A stretch of 64,000 nt of DNA from positions 2,790,001-2,854,000 of the forward strand of contig NZ_JAJEJP010000001.1 in NCBI RefSeq assembly GCF_021390495.1. The letters run 5' to 3'. Below the pieces are notes generated by a model, which ran no database searches, was not told the origin of the DNA, and saw only the letters and a list, made by a program, of their open reading frames with translations. Each line of letters begins with the position of its first letter. Position 1 is the stretch's first letter. The position numbers and the translations under genes were made by a program. The DNA is from Paraburkholderia sp. ZP32-5. GTDB taxonomy: Bacteria > Pseudomonadota > Gammaproteobacteria > Burkholderiales > Burkholderiaceae. Positions 19,628 through 29,154 of the stretch are shown here, one piece after another.

Positions 19628-21916
19628 ATGTCTACGCCCTCCACTACCCCACGCCCGGCTTCCTTCGCAGCCCTCTACGAAGCCGCCACCGAATGGGCGC
19701 GCACCGACGGCCTCACGTGGATCTACCTGTTCAAGGCGCTCGCCGCGTGCTTTCTCGCGCTCGGCATCGCGATGAAGCTCGACCTGCCGCAGCCGCGCAC
19801 CGCGATGACGACCGTCTTCATCGTGATGCAGCCGCAAAGCGGCGCGGTGTTCGCGAAGAGCTTCTACCGGATCTGCGGCACGCTGGTCGGCCTCGTCGTG
19901 ATGCTCGCGCTGCTCGGCCTGTTCGCGCAGCAACCGGAGCTGTTCATCATCTCGACCGCGCTGTGGGTCGGCATCTGCACTGCCGGTGCCGCGCGGAACC
20001 GCAACTTCCGCTCGTACGGCTTCGTGCTGGCCGGCTATACCGCCGCGCTGATCGGCATCCCCGCGTCGCAGCATCCGGACGGCGCGTTTCTGAGCGCGCT
20101 CACGCGGGTCGCCGAGGTGGTGATCGGCATCATCTGCGCGGGCGCGGTGAGCGGGCTCGTGTTTCCGCAGTTCGCCGGCATGCAGATGCGCGGCACCGTG
20201 CGCGCGCGCTTCTCTGCGTTCGTCGAATACGTGTCGGCGTCGCTCGCCGGTCGTAACGACCGCGCTCGGATCGAGGCGACCAACGCGCGCTTCGTCGCCG
20301 ATATCGTCGGCTTCGAGGCGGCGCGCAGCATCGCCGTGTTCGAAGGCCCCGATTCGCGTATGCGCGGCGGGCGTCTCGCGCGGCTGAACAGCGAGTTCAT
20401 GACCGCGTCGACGCGCTTTCACGCGCTGCATCAGTTGATGAACCGCCTGCGCGCAAACAGCGAGAGCGCCAGGAGCGACGAGAGCGACACCGGCGGTACT
20501 CAAAACACCCACGGCTCAGCCATCGCGATCGCCGCGCTCGAACCGTACTTCCGCGAGATCGCGCCGCTGCTCGCGAAATCCGGCGAACCGGTGCTCTCCG
20601 CGACCGACGCCGCGCACGCTGCCGCCCAGCTCGACACGTACAAGGCCGAGCTGCCGAAGCGCGTGCGCGCGACCCGCGCCGAACTGGAAACGCATGCCGA
20701 CGCGCCGCTGCTCGATTTCGACACGGCCGCCGAGCTGCTGTACCGCTTCATCGACGACCTGCACGCCTACGCGGCCACCTACGCGTCGCTCGCGGTCGAC
20801 ACGCATGCGCGCGAGCGCTGGATCGAACGCTACGAGCCGAAAACCAATGGCATCGCGGCGGGCGTCGCCGGCGTGCGCGCGGCCATCGTGATGATGGTGC
20901 TCGGCGCATTCTGGATCGCGACCGCGTGGCCGAGCGGCGCGACGCTAACGCTGAACGCGGCGGCCGTATGCGCGCTCGCATCGTCGGCGCCGGATCCGAA
21001 GCGCACCGTATTCCAGATGGCCGGCGGCACCATCCTCGCGACGCTGATGGGCCTGATCGCGGTATTCGGCGTGTTTCCGCACGTCGACGGCTTCGTGATG
21101 CTGTGCGTCGCGCTGACGCCGTTCCTGCTGCTCGGCGTATTCATGACCACACGTCCGCTGCTCGCCGGTTACGGCGTCGGCTACTGCATCTTCTTCTGCT
21201 TCCTCGCGGGTCCCGACAACGTGATGCACTACGACCCGAGCTCGTTCATGAACGACGCGCTCGCACTGGTGCTGTCGATGCTGGTGGCGTCGGTCGCGTT
21301 CGCGGTGCTGCTGCCGCCGTCGACGCCGTGGCTGCGCAACCGCCTGCTCTTCGATCTGCGTCGCCAGGTCGTGCTCGCCGGCCGCGCGAGCCTCGCCCGC
21401 GTGCGCTCGCGCTTCGAGAGCGGCGCGCGCGATCTGATGTTCCAGATCAATGCGCTGTCGCCGAATGAACCCGATATCAAGCGCGATACGCTGCGCTGGC
21501 TGTTCTCGGTGCTCGAAGTCGGCAATGCGGTGATCGACCTGCGCCGCGAAGTGGCGGCGCTGCCGTCGCACGCGCGCTACGGCAAAACGACGCCGTGGCG
21601 GATCGCATTGCGCGCGCTGCTCGATGCGCTCGCCGCGCAGTTCGAGCGGCCGCGCGAAGACCGTTTCGCGAGCGCGCTCGCGGCGACCGCCGCTGCGATC
21701 GCCGAAGTGCAGCAGCTGATGGCCGACTTCTCGCCCGCGCGCGAAGAGCGGCACCAGTTGCTGCGCATCCTCAGTCAATTGCATTTCATCCGTACCGCGC
21801 TGCTCGATCCGCAGTCGCCGCTCGCGTCGGCGAGGGGTGAACACGACAAACACACCGAACCCGACGGACGCAGCGGTACGTCAACAGAAAAAGAAGGAGT
21901 TGCCCATGCCACGTGA
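19628..21916 (+). CDS. FUSC/AaeB-type aromatic acid exporter, inner-membrane subunit
   Basis: A 762-residue membrane protein of the fusaric-acid-resistance/AaeB family. Two membrane blocks of about six segments each frame a cytoplasmic region: the first about residues 30-170 (WIYLFKALAACFLALGIAMKLDLPQPRTAMTTVFIVMQPQSG...), the second about residues 415-570 (AAIVMMVLGAFWIATAWPSGATLTLN..., ending with VLSMLVASVAFAVLLPPSTPW). The conserved P-Q-x-x-x-A-M-T and W-P-x-G-A-T motifs are visible. It exports aromatic carboxylic acids with an HlyD-type adaptor. The ATG at 19628 is preferred (GAGG ten bases upstream); a GTG overlapping the previous stop would add five residues. Its stop lies inside the DUF1656 gene (11-base overlap), a sign of tight coupling. 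Confidence 0.9.
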   Translation: MSTPSTTPRPASFAALYEAATEWARTDGLTWIYLFKALAACFLALGIAMKLDLPQPRTAMTTVFIVMQPQSGAVFAKSFYRICGTLVGLVVMLALLGLFAQQPELFIISTALWVGICTAGAARNRNFRSYGFVLAGYTAALIGIPASQHPDGAFLSALTRVAEVVIGIICAGAVSGLVFPQFAGMQMRGTVRARFSAFVEYVSASLAGRNDRARIEATNARFVADIVGFEAARSIAVFEGPDSRMRGGRLARLNSEFMTASTRFHALHQLMNRLRANSESARSDESDTGGTQNTHGSAIAIAALEPYFREIAPLLAKSGEPVLSATDAAHAAAQLDTYKAELPKRVRATRAELETHADAPLLDFDTAAELLYRFIDDLHAYAATYASLAVDTHARERWIERYEPKTNGIAAGVAGVRAAIVMMVLGAFWIATAWPSGATLTLNAAAVCALASSAPDPKRTVFQMAGGTILATLMGLIAVFGVFPHVDGFVMLCVALTPFLLLGVFMTTRPLLAGYGVGYCIFFCFLAGPDNVMHYDPSSFMNDALALVLSMLVASVAFAVLLPPSTPWLRNRLLFDLRRQVVLAGRASLARVRSRFESGARDLMFQINALSPNEPDIKRDTLRWLFSVLEVGNAVIDLRREVAALPSHARYGKTTPWRIALRALLDALAAQFERPREDRFASALAATAAAIAEVQQLMADFSPAREERHQLLRILSQLHFIRTALLDPQSPLASARGEHDKHTEPDGRSGTSTEKEGVAHAT

Positions 21917-22106
21917 TATCGCCGTGCTCGATGCGTACGTGCCGGCCATCGTGCTGCTGTTCATCGCGGGCGCCGCGCTCACCTGGGCGCTCGATCGCGT
22001 GATCGCCTATACGGGCCTGTATCGCGTGGTGTGGCATCCATCCCTGTTCCGGGCCAGCTTGCTCGTGTCCGTGTGCGGCCTTCTCGGCCTCGCCGTTTAC
22101 CGTTGA
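21906..22106 (+). CDS. DUF1656 (AaeX-like) small membrane protein
   Basis: A 66-residue protein with two membrane segments (VPAIVLLFIAGAALTWALDRVI and LFRASLLVSVCGLLGLAVY) and the family phrase GLYRVVWHPSLFR. In enterobacteria AaeX is the small partner of AaeAB. The ATG at 21906 follows AAGGAGTTGCCC, and the coding region overlaps the last 11 bases of the FUSC gene. It lies 13 bases before the HlyD gene. Its role in the pump is unknown, but the conserved position in FUSC operons supports a structural or assembly function. Confidence 0.88.
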   Translation: MPRDIAVLDAYVPAIVLLFIAGAALTWALDRVIAYTGLYRVVWHPSLFRASLLVSVCGLLGLAVYR

Positions 22107-22119
22107 TCAGAGTCGAATC

Positions 22120-22998
22120 ATGACCATCCGAAATCTTGTGGGCTTCATCGCGACAGCCATCATTTTCATCGTCGCGATACTGATTGGCCGCGTGCTGTGG
22201 GTCCATTACATGGATGAACCGTGGACCCGCGACGGTCGCGTGCGCGCCGAAATCGTCAACGTCGCGCCCGATGTATCCGGCGCGATCGTCGATCTGCCGG
22301 TCAAGGACAACCAGCTCGTGAAGAAGGGCGATCTGTTGATGCAGATCGATCCGTCGCACTATCAGATCGCGGTCGAGCAGGCGCAGGCGGCGGTCGCCGC
22401 GCGCAAAGCCGAATTGCAGATGAAGCGCGACGACGCGCAGCGCCGCGCCGATATGGATTCGCTGGTGGTATCGAAGGAAAGCCGCGAAAACGCGACGCAC
22501 ACCGCGTCCGCCGCCGAAGCCTCATATCAGCAGGCACTTGCCGCGCTCGACGCCGCGAAGCTGAACCTCGAACGCACGCGCGTCGTGTCGCCGGTCGACG
22601 GCTACGTGACGAACCTGTCGGTGTTCCGCGGCGACTACGCGAGCGCGGGCGCGGCGAAGCTCGCGATCGTCGATAGCCATTCGTTCTGGGTCTACGGCTA
22701 CTTCGAGGAAACCAAGCTGCCGCACGTGCGTATCGGCGACAAGGCCGAGGTGAAGCTGATGAGCGGCGGCACGCTGCAAGGCCACGTGGAAAGCATCTCG
22801 CGCGGCATTTACGACCGCGACAATCCGCAAAGCCATGAACTGCTCGCCGACGTGAACCCGACTTTCAACTGGGTGCGGCTCGCGCAGCGCGTGCCGGTGC
22901 GCGTGAAGATCGATTCGGTGCCGAGCGACGTGATGCTCGCGGCGGGCACAACGTGCACGGTGGTCGTGCGGCCGGAGGCGGTCAAGCCGAGAGCCTGA
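22120..22998 (+). CDS. HlyD/AaeA-type periplasmic adaptor of the efflux pump
   Basis: A 292-residue membrane-fusion protein. One N-terminal transmembrane helix (residues about 6-28, [23 protein letters not shown]) is followed by the lipoyl/barrel half ([43 protein letters not shown]), an alpha-helical hairpin rich in Ala/Glu/Gln (residues about 85-155), then the second half ([26 protein letters not shown]) and a beta domain. It connects the FUSC inner-membrane protein to the NodT channel. It is the last gene of the four-gene operon, and its end overlaps the convergent MCP gene end by 17 bases. Confidence 0.92.
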   Translation: MTIRNLVGFIATAIIFIVAILIGRVLWVHYMDEPWTRDGRVRAEIVNVAPDVSGAIVDLPVKDNQLVKKGDLLMQIDPSHYQIAVEQAQAAVAARKAELQMKRDDAQRRADMDSLVVSKESRENATHTASAAEASYQQALAALDAAKLNLERTRVVSPVDGYVTNLSVFRGDYASAGAAKLAIVDSHSFWVYGYFEETKLPHVRIGDKAEVKLMSGGTLQGHVESISRGIYDRDNPQSHELLADVNPTFNWVRLAQRVPVRVKIDSVPSDVMLAAGTTCTVVVRPEAVKPRA

Positions 22999-24682
22999 AC
23001 TTCCCCACCATCGCCTTCAACCCGCGCGCCTGATCGTCGAGTGAGCGGGCCGCGGCGGTCGCCTCTTCGACCAGCGCGGCGTTCTGCTGCGTGCCGGCAT
23101 CCATCTGCGTGACCGCGAGATTGATCGCCTCGATGCCCGCGCTCTGCTCCGACGACGCCGCCGAGATCTCGCCCATGATGTCGGTCACGCGCTTCACCGC
23201 CTTGACGATTTCGTCCATCGTCTGACCGGCGTCCGCGGCCAGCGCCGAGCCGTTACCCACACGCTCGACCGAGGTCTGGATCAACGCCTTGATTTCCTTC
23301 GCGGCCGCCGCGCTGCGCTGCGCGAGGTTGCGCACTTCCGCCGCGACCACCGAAAAGCCGCGCCCTTCCTCGCCCGCGCGCGCCGCCTCGACGGCCGCGT
23401 TCAGCGCGAGGATATTGGTCTGAAACGCGATCCCCTCGATCACGCCGATGATGTCGCCGATGCTGCGCGCGCTGTCGTTGATCTCGTTCATCGTCGCAAC
23501 CACGCGGTTCACGACCGCGCCGCCCTGCTCGGCGATCTCCGACGCATTGTTCGCGAGCGTGCTCGCCTGCTTTGCGTTGTCGGCGTTCTGACGCACCGTC
23601 GAGGTTAACTGCTCCATGCTGTGCGCGGTGCGTTCGAGCGCGAAGGCCTGCTGCTCGGTACGCTGCGACAGGTCCAGATTGCCCATCGAAATCTGCCCCG
23701 ACGCGGTCGCGATCGCATCCGCGGTCGATGCAATGTCGGCCACCGTGGTCGCGAGTCCGCTTTGCATGTCGGACAGCGCGAACAGCATGCTCGAACGGTC
23801 CTTGCCGCCGAGTGCGATGCGGTTCGACAGATCCCCCGCCGCGATGCGGCTCGCGATTTCCTTCGCGTAGGCGGGCTCGCCACCCAGCTGCCTGGTGAGC
23901 CGCCGCTCGACCCACGCGGCGATCGCGAATGCGAGCACGATCAGCGCGAGCGTCATCACCGCGATCATCACGAACGACGAATGGTAGATAAAGCCGGACG
24001 CCGCGATTGTCGCCTTCGCGGCGGTGCCGCGCTGCGCGACGAGTTCGTCGACGAGCTTTTCGAGCTTGCCGGTTTCGACCAGCAGCGACACGTCCTGGGT
24101 GCCGACCTGCCAGTTCATCTGCGACAGATCAAGCGGCTGCGCTTTGATCAGCGTGACGAAGTCGCGCAGATGGGTGCTCCATGTCGCCACCCCCGCGGCA
24201 AATGCTTTCTGCTCGCCGAGCGCCTTCGGGTCCGACTTGTCGATGTATTGCTGCAGCGTGCGCAGTTGCTCGCCGAGATCGGCGATGCCGTGCTCGATGT
24301 CGGCGCCGAGTTCGTCGCGCTCCTTCGCAGTGGTCGCGGTGAGCAGCATCTTTTGCGCGCGGCTTGCGCGCAGCAGGTCGCCACGCGCTTCTTCGGCGGC
24401 GCGGCTCGCGACGTGGCCCTGATCGTAGATCGACTGCGCGGACGCGTTCAGCCGGCCGATCTGCAGCAAAGAAAACACACCGATCAGCAGCGTGCCGAGC
24501 AGCAACACCGTGAACGCAACGCGCAGCGTCGCCTTGACCGATAGACCTTTGAGCGTCGCCGCGGTGCGATGCCGGGTGTTGCCGGCCGCCGTGCCACCCG
24601 GCGCCGCCCGCGTTGCTCCATTGATGGACCCGTTGCCCAGCACATTCGCGCCGTCCCCGCCGCTTCGCGCCACTGCTTTCAT
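22982..24682 (-). CDS. methyl-accepting chemotaxis protein
   Basis: A 566-residue chemoreceptor from ATG 24682 (an in-frame upstream ATG at 24730 is possible). After an Ala/Gly-rich start it has TM1 ([22 protein letters not shown]), a periplasmic four-helix-type sensor of about 140 residues, TM2 ([22 protein letters not shown]), a HAMP domain, and the cytoplasmic signalling hairpin with the highly conserved tip [32 protein letters not shown]. The C-terminus ([15 protein letters not shown]) has no CheR-docking pentapeptide. The ligand is unknown. The gene is alone, convergent with the efflux operon, so it is not evidently part of it, although chemotaxis to aromatic acids would be a natural guess. 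Confidence 0.94.
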   Translation of the reverse strand: MKAVARSGGDGANVLGNGSINGATRAAPGGTAAGNTRHRTAATLKGLSVKATLRVAFTVLLLGTLLIGVFSLLQIGRLNASAQSIYDQGHVASRAAEEARGDLLRASRAQKMLLTATTAKERDELGADIEHGIADLGEQLRTLQQYIDKSDPKALGEQKAFAAGVATWSTHLRDFVTLIKAQPLDLSQMNWQVGTQDVSLLVETGKLEKLVDELVAQRGTAAKATIAASGFIYHSSFVMIAVMTLALIVLAFAIAAWVERRLTRQLGGEPAYAKEIASRIAAGDLSNRIALGGKDRSSMLFALSDMQSGLATTVADIASTADAIATASGQISMGNLDLSQRTEQQAFALERTAHSMEQLTSTVRQNADNAKQASTLANNASEIAEQGGAVVNRVVATMNEINDSARSIGDIIGVIEGIAFQTNILALNAAVEAARAGEEGRGFSVVAAEVRNLAQRSAAAAKEIKALIQTSVERVGNGSALAADAGQTMDEIVKAVKRVTDIMGEISAASSEQSAGIEAINLAVTQMDAGTQQNAALVEEATAAARSLDDQARGLKAMVGKFRLSA

Positions 24683-25135
24683 AGTCCCCGTCCCCACATA
24701 TAAACCCGCCGGAAAGGTCGGTTCCGGCATGACCGGCTATCTATTCGGTCTACGGCAGAAATGTCCGCGTTCTTGAATGCCGCCTGCCCGATGGCGGCAA
24801 TGCCCGGCCTGGCTGCCGCTCGACCGCGCACGCTTTATATCCCGGCCAAAAATATGGCCAAAAAAGGCATGACCGGATTGACAGGACGACTCGCTGTCAG
24901 GCGTGGACGCACACGCATCGGTCCCCATGTCCGATTCGCGACAAAACTTGTCTGCACAGTTTTCTCAAGCCACATTAAACTTCGACTCATTACTTACAAC
25001 GCGCCGCGACTAAATGCCGCGGCGCGTTGTCAGATCGGCCTGCAGACGCTTACGAGGCGCCCGCGGACACCGATCTCCGCCGATTTTTCGCCGCTTCTTA
25101 ATCGTCACTGTTTGCCCTGACCCTTCTTCTCGCGT
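24683..25135. other. divergent intergenic region between MCP and Fsr-type exporter genes
   Basis: About 450 bases, less GC-rich than the surroundings and containing no credible gene. It must hold the promoters of both genes. I looked for a sigma-28 type motif (TAAA-N15-GCCGATAA) before the MCP gene and did not find a clear one. A 13-bp perfect stem lies at 24996-25030. Confidence 0.5.
24996..25030 (+). promoter_or_regulatory. 13-bp inverted repeat in the leader of the Fsr-type gene
   Basis: ACAACGCGCCGCG at 24996-25008 pairs perfectly with 25018-25030 around a 9-base loop, 105 bases before the start codon. No T-run follows. It could be an mRNA leader hairpin, a terminator of an unseen transcript, or an operator. 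Confidence 0.4.
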
Positions 25136-26404
25136 ATGGAAACCAGCCTCGATAAAGGCGCCCTCGCCGGCGCATCCGCCACGGGCACTGGTACGGCGGC
25201 AGCGTCCGCCGCCGCGCCGGTGGCCGCCAAGGTTCAACGCACGGTCTACTCCGTGCTCGGTGCGATCAGTTTCTCGCACCTGCTCAACGACATGATCCAG
25301 TCGTTGATTCTCGCGATCTACCCGATGTTCAAGGACAACTTCTCGTTGTCGTTCGGGCAGATCGGCCTCATCACGCTGACTTACCAGATCACCGCGTCGC
25401 TGCTGCAGCCGCTCGTCGGTACCTATACCGACAAGCATCCAAAGCCATACTCGCTGCCGGTCGGCATGGGCTTCACGCTCGCCGGCCTGCTGCTGATGTC
25501 GGTCGCGCCGAGCTTCGGCGTGCTGCTGATTGCCGCCGCGCTGGTGGGCTGCGGCTCGTCGGTGTTCCATCCGGAATCGTCGCGGGTTGCGCGGATGGCG
25601 TCGGGCGGCCGTCACGGGCTCGCGCAGTCGCTGTTCCAGGTCGGCGGCAACGCCGGTTCGTCGCTCGGGCCGCTGCTCGCCGCGTTGATCGTGATTCCGC
25701 ATGGCCAGCGCAGCATCGCGTGGTTCTCGGCCGCGGCGCTCGTCGCGATGGTCGTGCTTACGCAGATCGGCCGCTGGTACAAGCGTCATCCGTCGGTGAA
25801 GAAGGCACGCGGCCAGGGTACACACGCGACGCTGCCGCGCAACAAGGTCATCATGGCGATGAGCGTGCTCGTGCTGCTGGTGTTCTCGAAGTACTTCTAC
25901 CTTGCGAGCCTGAACAGCTACTTCACGTTCTATCTGATCGACAAGTTCCATCTGTCGGTGCAGGCCGCGCAGATCCATCTGTTCGTGTTCCTCGCGGCGG
26001 TCGCGGCCGGCACGGTGATCGGCGGGCCGATCGGCGACAAGGTTGGCCGCAAGTACGTGATCTGGGTATCGATCCTCGGTGTGGCGCCGTTCACGCTGCT
26101 GCTGCCGTACGCGAACCTGTTCTGGACCGGCGTGCTGACGGTCGTGATCGGCGTCGTGCTCGCCTCGGCGTTCTCGGCGATTCTCGTGTATGCGCAGGAG
26201 TTGATTCCGGGCAAGGTCGGGATGGTTGCCGGGCTGTTTTTTGGTTTTGCGTTCGGGCTGGGGGGGGTGGGTGCCGCTGTGCTCGGGCAGCTTGCTGACG
26301 CGACGAGTATTGCGTTTGTTTATAAGGTTTGTTCGTTCCTGCCGTTGATCGGGGTGCTGACGGTGTTGCTGCCGGATGTGGAGGGGCATCGCGCTAAGGC
26401 TTGA
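25136..26404 (+). CDS. fsr: MFS exporter, fosmidomycin-resistance (Fsr) type
   Basis: A 422-residue major-facilitator protein with 12 segments and the Fsr-specific phrases SHLLNDMIQSLILAIYPMFKDNF, LTYQITASLLQPLVGTYTDKHPKPYSLPVGMGF and GSSVFHPESSRVARMASGGRHGLAQSLFQVGGN. The Escherichia coli protein exports fosmidomycin; natural substrates are unknown. The first about 35 residues are Ala/Thr-rich and poorly conserved (METSLDKGALAGASATG...), so the true start could be later. The last about 60 codons shift to T- and G-ending codons unlike the rest of the gene, and an eight-G run lies at 26260-26267. It is monocistronic and followed by the long inverted-repeat element. Confidence 0.9.
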   Translation: METSLDKGALAGASATGTGTAAASAAAPVAAKVQRTVYSVLGAISFSHLLNDMIQSLILAIYPMFKDNFSLSFGQIGLITLTYQITASLLQPLVGTYTDKHPKPYSLPVGMGFTLAGLLLMSVAPSFGVLLIAAALVGCGSSVFHPESSRVARMASGGRHGLAQSLFQVGGNAGSSLGPLLAALIVIPHGQRSIAWFSAAALVAMVVLTQIGRWYKRHPSVKKARGQGTHATLPRNKVIMAMSVLVLLVFSKYFYLASLNSYFTFYLIDKFHLSVQAAQIHLFVFLAAVAAGTVIGGPIGDKVGRKYVIWVSILGVAPFTLLLPYANLFWTGVLTVVIGVVLASAFSAILVYAQELIPGKVGMVAGLFFGFAFGLGGVGAAVLGQLADATSIAFVYKVCSFLPLIGVLTVLLPDVEGHRAKA

Positions 26405-26459
26405 TGGTTGGTTTCTTGCCTTTTGCTTTTTGGTTTTTTGCCTTTTCTTGATTTGCTGT

Positions 26460-26675
26460 TGGTCTTTTCTTGATTTGCTTCTGGTTTATTAGCGCTGCCC
26501 CTGTGCGGGGCGGCACCTACTTTCTTTGCGGCTGCAAAGAAAGTAGGCAAAGAAAGCAGCTTTACACCGCCAGCTCATAAGTGGGCACCTCGGTACATCA
26601 CCGGTAGTGGTGCATCTGGAATCCGTGCCCCCGCACATTCGACGGCAGTGACAAGGCCGTCATTCTTCCGGCGGC
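26460..26675 (+). repeat. left arm of the inverted-repeat element
   Basis: It matches the reverse complement of the right arm in blocks. The blocks run in order: a T-rich edge with ATTTGCTT; CCCCTGTGCGGGGCGGCACC; TACTTTCTTTGCGGCTG; AAAGAAAGCAGCTTTACACC; GCCAGCTCATAAGTGGG; GGTAGTGGTGCATCTGGA; CCCCCGCACA; and AAGGCCGTCAT. The left arm has a short duplication (AAAGAAAGTAGGCAAAGAAAGC) that the right arm lacks. Inside each arm, CCCCTGTGCGGGG is itself a small hairpin. Confidence 0.8.
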
Positions 26676-26819
26676 GCTGCGCGCGCCGTAACCCCGTTCA
26701 AAAACCATCGGTTGTTCAAGCCTGTCGCCGAGGCGCAGCCGATGGCGCCCGCTGCGCGGCCACCCCCACTGGTTTCCCAGGCATACCCGTCCGCGACGCA
26801 CGTAGTGCGGAGTGGGTGC

Positions 26820-27012
26820 GGATGACGGCTTTGTCAAAGACGCGGAGTGTGCGGGAGCACAGACTCCAGATGTACCACTACCCCCTCCAAGCCAGGGGAC
26901 CCACTTAAGAATTGGCGGTGTAAAGCTGCTTTCTTTGCACAGCCGCAAAGAAAGTAGGTGCCGCCCCGCACAGGGGCAACGCTAATAGACCAAAAGCAAA
27001 TCAGGAAAAGGC
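26820..27012 (-). repeat. right arm of the inverted-repeat element
   Basis: Inverted partner of the left arm; key blocks on the plus strand are GATGACGGCTTTGTC, GTGCGGGAGCACAGACTCCA, GATGTACCACTACCCCC, GGCGGTGTAAAGCTGCTTTC, and AAAGAAAGTAGGTGCCGCCC followed by CGCACAGGGGCAACG. It ends near the A-rich edge about 195 bases before the prpE start. Confidence 0.8.
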
Positions 27013-27206
27013 CAAAACAACAAAAACAACAACCAAAACCACATCCATCAAAAAAAGCGCGCCAGCACCGCCTATGGTCAACCCGCGTTGTCCCCACCAC
27101 CCCGCATGACTATGCTTGTGCGATCACCCGCGCCGCACCGGGCGCAAAATTTGCACGCCTGTTTGACCTGAACCCACCCCTTCACGTCGTACAAGGATCG
27201 CCGCCG

Positions 27207-29111
27207 ATGACCCGCTATCGCGATTTCCACCGCCGTTCGATCGACAATCCCGAAGCCTTCTGGGGCGACGAAGCGCGGCGGATTCACTGGCATACCCCGT
27301 TCGGCACCGTGCTCGACCGTTCGAAGCCGCCGTTCGCGCGCTGGTTCGTCGGTGGGCGCACGAATCTCTGTCATAACGCGGTCGACCGCCATCTCGCCGA
27401 GCGCGCGCAGCAGAATGCGCTGATCTACGTGTCGACCGAAACCGGCATCGAGCGGCGCTACACGTACGCCGAGCTGTATGCCGAAATCAACCGGATGGCC
27501 GCGGTGATGCGCTCGCTCGGCGTGAAGCGCGGCGACGTCGTGCTGCTCTATCTGCCGATGATCCCCGAAGCGATGTTCGCGATGCTCGCGTGCGCGCGTC
27601 TCGGCGCGATTCATTCGGTCGTGTTCGGCGGTTTCGCGGCGCCCAATCTCGCGGCCCGTATCGACGACGCGAAGCCGGTGCTGATCGTGACCGCCGACGC
27701 CGGCGCGCGCGCCGGCAAGGTAATCGACTACACACCGCTCGTCGACGAAGCGCTCTCGCGCGCCGCGCACAAAACGCCGCACGTGCTGCTGATCGACCGG
27801 CAACTCGCGCCCGCGCGCCTGAACGCGCCCTACCTCGTCGCCTACGAGCCGCTGCGCGAGCAGTTCTTCGATGTGCACGTGCCGTGCGAATGGCTCGAAT
27901 CGAATGACCCGTCGTATGTGCTGTACACGTCCGGCACGACCGGCAAGCCGAAGGGCGTGCAGCGCGACGTCGGCGGCTACGCGGTCGCGCTCGCGGCATC
28001 GATGGAGTACATCTTCGAGGGCAAGGCCGGCGATACGATGTTCACGGCCTCGGACGTGGGCTGGGTGGTCGGCCACAGCTACATCGTCTACGCGCCGCTG
28101 ATCGCGGGGCTCACCACCGTGATGTACGAAGGCACGCCGATTCGCCCGGATGGCGGCATCTGGTGGCGGCTCGTCGAGCAGCACCGGATCAACCTGATGT
28201 TCACCGCGCCGACCGCGCTGCGGGTGCTGAAAAAGCAGGATCCGGCGCTGCTGAAAGCGGCCGATCTATCGAGTCTGCGCACGCTCTTTCTGGCCGGCGA
28301 ACCGCTCGACGAACCGACCGCCGCGTGGATCGCCGGCGCGCTGAACAAACCTGTCGTCGACAACTACTGGCAGACCGAAACCGGCTGGCCGATGCTCGCG
28401 ATTCCGCGCGGCATCGAGGCACTGCCGACCAAGCTCGGCTCGCCGGGCGTGCCGTCGGTCGGCTACAGCCTGACGCTGCGCAACGAGCTGACCGGCGAGC
28501 CGTGCGCGGTCGGCGAAAAAGGCGTGCTGACGCTCGACTATCCGCTGCCGCCAGGTTGCATGTCGACCGTGTGGGGCGACGACAAACGCTTCGTCAACAC
28601 CTACTGGTCGAGCGTGCCGAACCAGCAGGTCTATTCGACGTTCGACTGGGGCGTGCAGGACGAGGACGGCTACGTGACGATCCTCGGCCGCACCGACGAC
28701 GTGATCAACGTCGCCGGCCATCGACTCGGCACGCGCGAGATCGAGGAAGCACTGTCGAGCCACGCGGCCGTCGCGGAAGTGGCGGTGGTCGGCGTGACCG
28801 ATCCGGTCAAGGGTCAGGTGGCGATGGCGTTCGTCGTGCTGCGCGGCGCGCAGGCCGATGCGGACCCGAGCGAGCGCGCCCGGCTGGGCGCCGAACTGGC
28901 GGCGACGGTCGACCGTCAGTTGGGCTCGATTGCGCGGCCCGCGCGCGTGGTGGTGGTGTCGATGTTGCCGAAGACACGCTCCGGCAAGCTGTTGCGCCGC
29001 GCGATCGCGGCACTCGCCGAGGGCCGCGATCCGGGCGATCTGCCGACGATCGAAGATCCGGCGGCGTTGCAACTGGTGCGCGACGCACTGGGCGGCGGCG
29101 GGAACGAATGA
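27207..29111 (+). CDS. prpE: propionyl-CoA synthetase (propionate-CoA ligase)
   Basis: A 634-residue AMP-forming acyl-CoA ligase of the acetyl-/propionyl-CoA synthetase class. It shows the N-terminal ACAS domain (YRDFHRRSIDNPEAFWGDEARRIHWHTPF), the adenylation loop YTSGTTGKPKGVQRD, the NYWQTETGWPM motif, GRTDDVINVAGHRLGTREIEE, and the C-terminal catalytic lysine region KTRSGKLLRR, whose Lys is normally controlled by acetylation. The phrase GGYAVALAASMEYIFEGKAGD is characteristic of PrpE rather than Acs. It activates propionate (and likely other short acids) for the methylcitrate or methylmalonyl route. The ATG at 27207 follows AAGGATCG. It is not next to prpBCD, so it acts as a free-standing gene. 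Confidence 0.92.
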   Translation: MTRYRDFHRRSIDNPEAFWGDEARRIHWHTPFGTVLDRSKPPFARWFVGGRTNLCHNAVDRHLAERAQQNALIYVSTETGIERRYTYAELYAEINRMAAVMRSLGVKRGDVVLLYLPMIPEAMFAMLACARLGAIHSVVFGGFAAPNLAARIDDAKPVLIVTADAGARAGKVIDYTPLVDEALSRAAHKTPHVLLIDRQLAPARLNAPYLVAYEPLREQFFDVHVPCEWLESNDPSYVLYTSGTTGKPKGVQRDVGGYAVALAASMEYIFEGKAGDTMFTASDVGWVVGHSYIVYAPLIAGLTTVMYEGTPIRPDGGIWWRLVEQHRINLMFTAPTALRVLKKQDPALLKAADLSSLRTLFLAGEPLDEPTAAWIAGALNKPVVDNYWQTETGWPMLAIPRGIEALPTKLGSPGVPSVGYSLTLRNELTGEPCAVGEKGVLTLDYPLPPGCMSTVWGDDKRFVNTYWSSVPNQQVYSTFDWGVQDEDGYVTILGRTDDVINVAGHRLGTREIEEALSSHAAVAEVAVVGVTDPVKGQVAMAFVVLRGAQADADPSERARLGAELAATVDRQLGSIARPARVVVVSMLPKTRSGKLLRRAIAALAEGRDPGDLPTIEDPAALQLVRDALGGGGNE

Positions 29112-29154
29112 AACGAAATAAGGCGATAACTGGATACCGCGGCGCCAAGCAGGA

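Larger units (their letters stand above)
26405..27206. repeat. intergenic region dominated by a long inverted-repeat element
   Basis: About 800 bases between the Fsr-type gene and prpE with no real gene. The outer parts are T-rich (left) and A-rich (right), with repeated TTTTG/CAAAA words. The middle is a pair of imperfect inverted arms (about 26460-26675 and 26820-27012) around a central segment of about 140 bases. A minus-strand open frame at 26598-26948 is made entirely of the repeat and is judged non-coding. Such elements are, from my memory of Burkholderia and Paraburkholderia genomes, dispersed between genes; I cannot test copy number here. Confidence 0.75.

Noticed and set aside
24761..25120. 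119-codon open frame before the Fsr-type gene
   Set aside because: No recognisable motif, Arg-rich composition, spans the hairpin and probable promoter.
26598..26948. 116-codon open frame on the minus strand within the inverted-repeat element
   Set aside because: Consists wholly of repeat arms plus the spacer; start and end are not supported, and it would be broken by the inverted symmetry.
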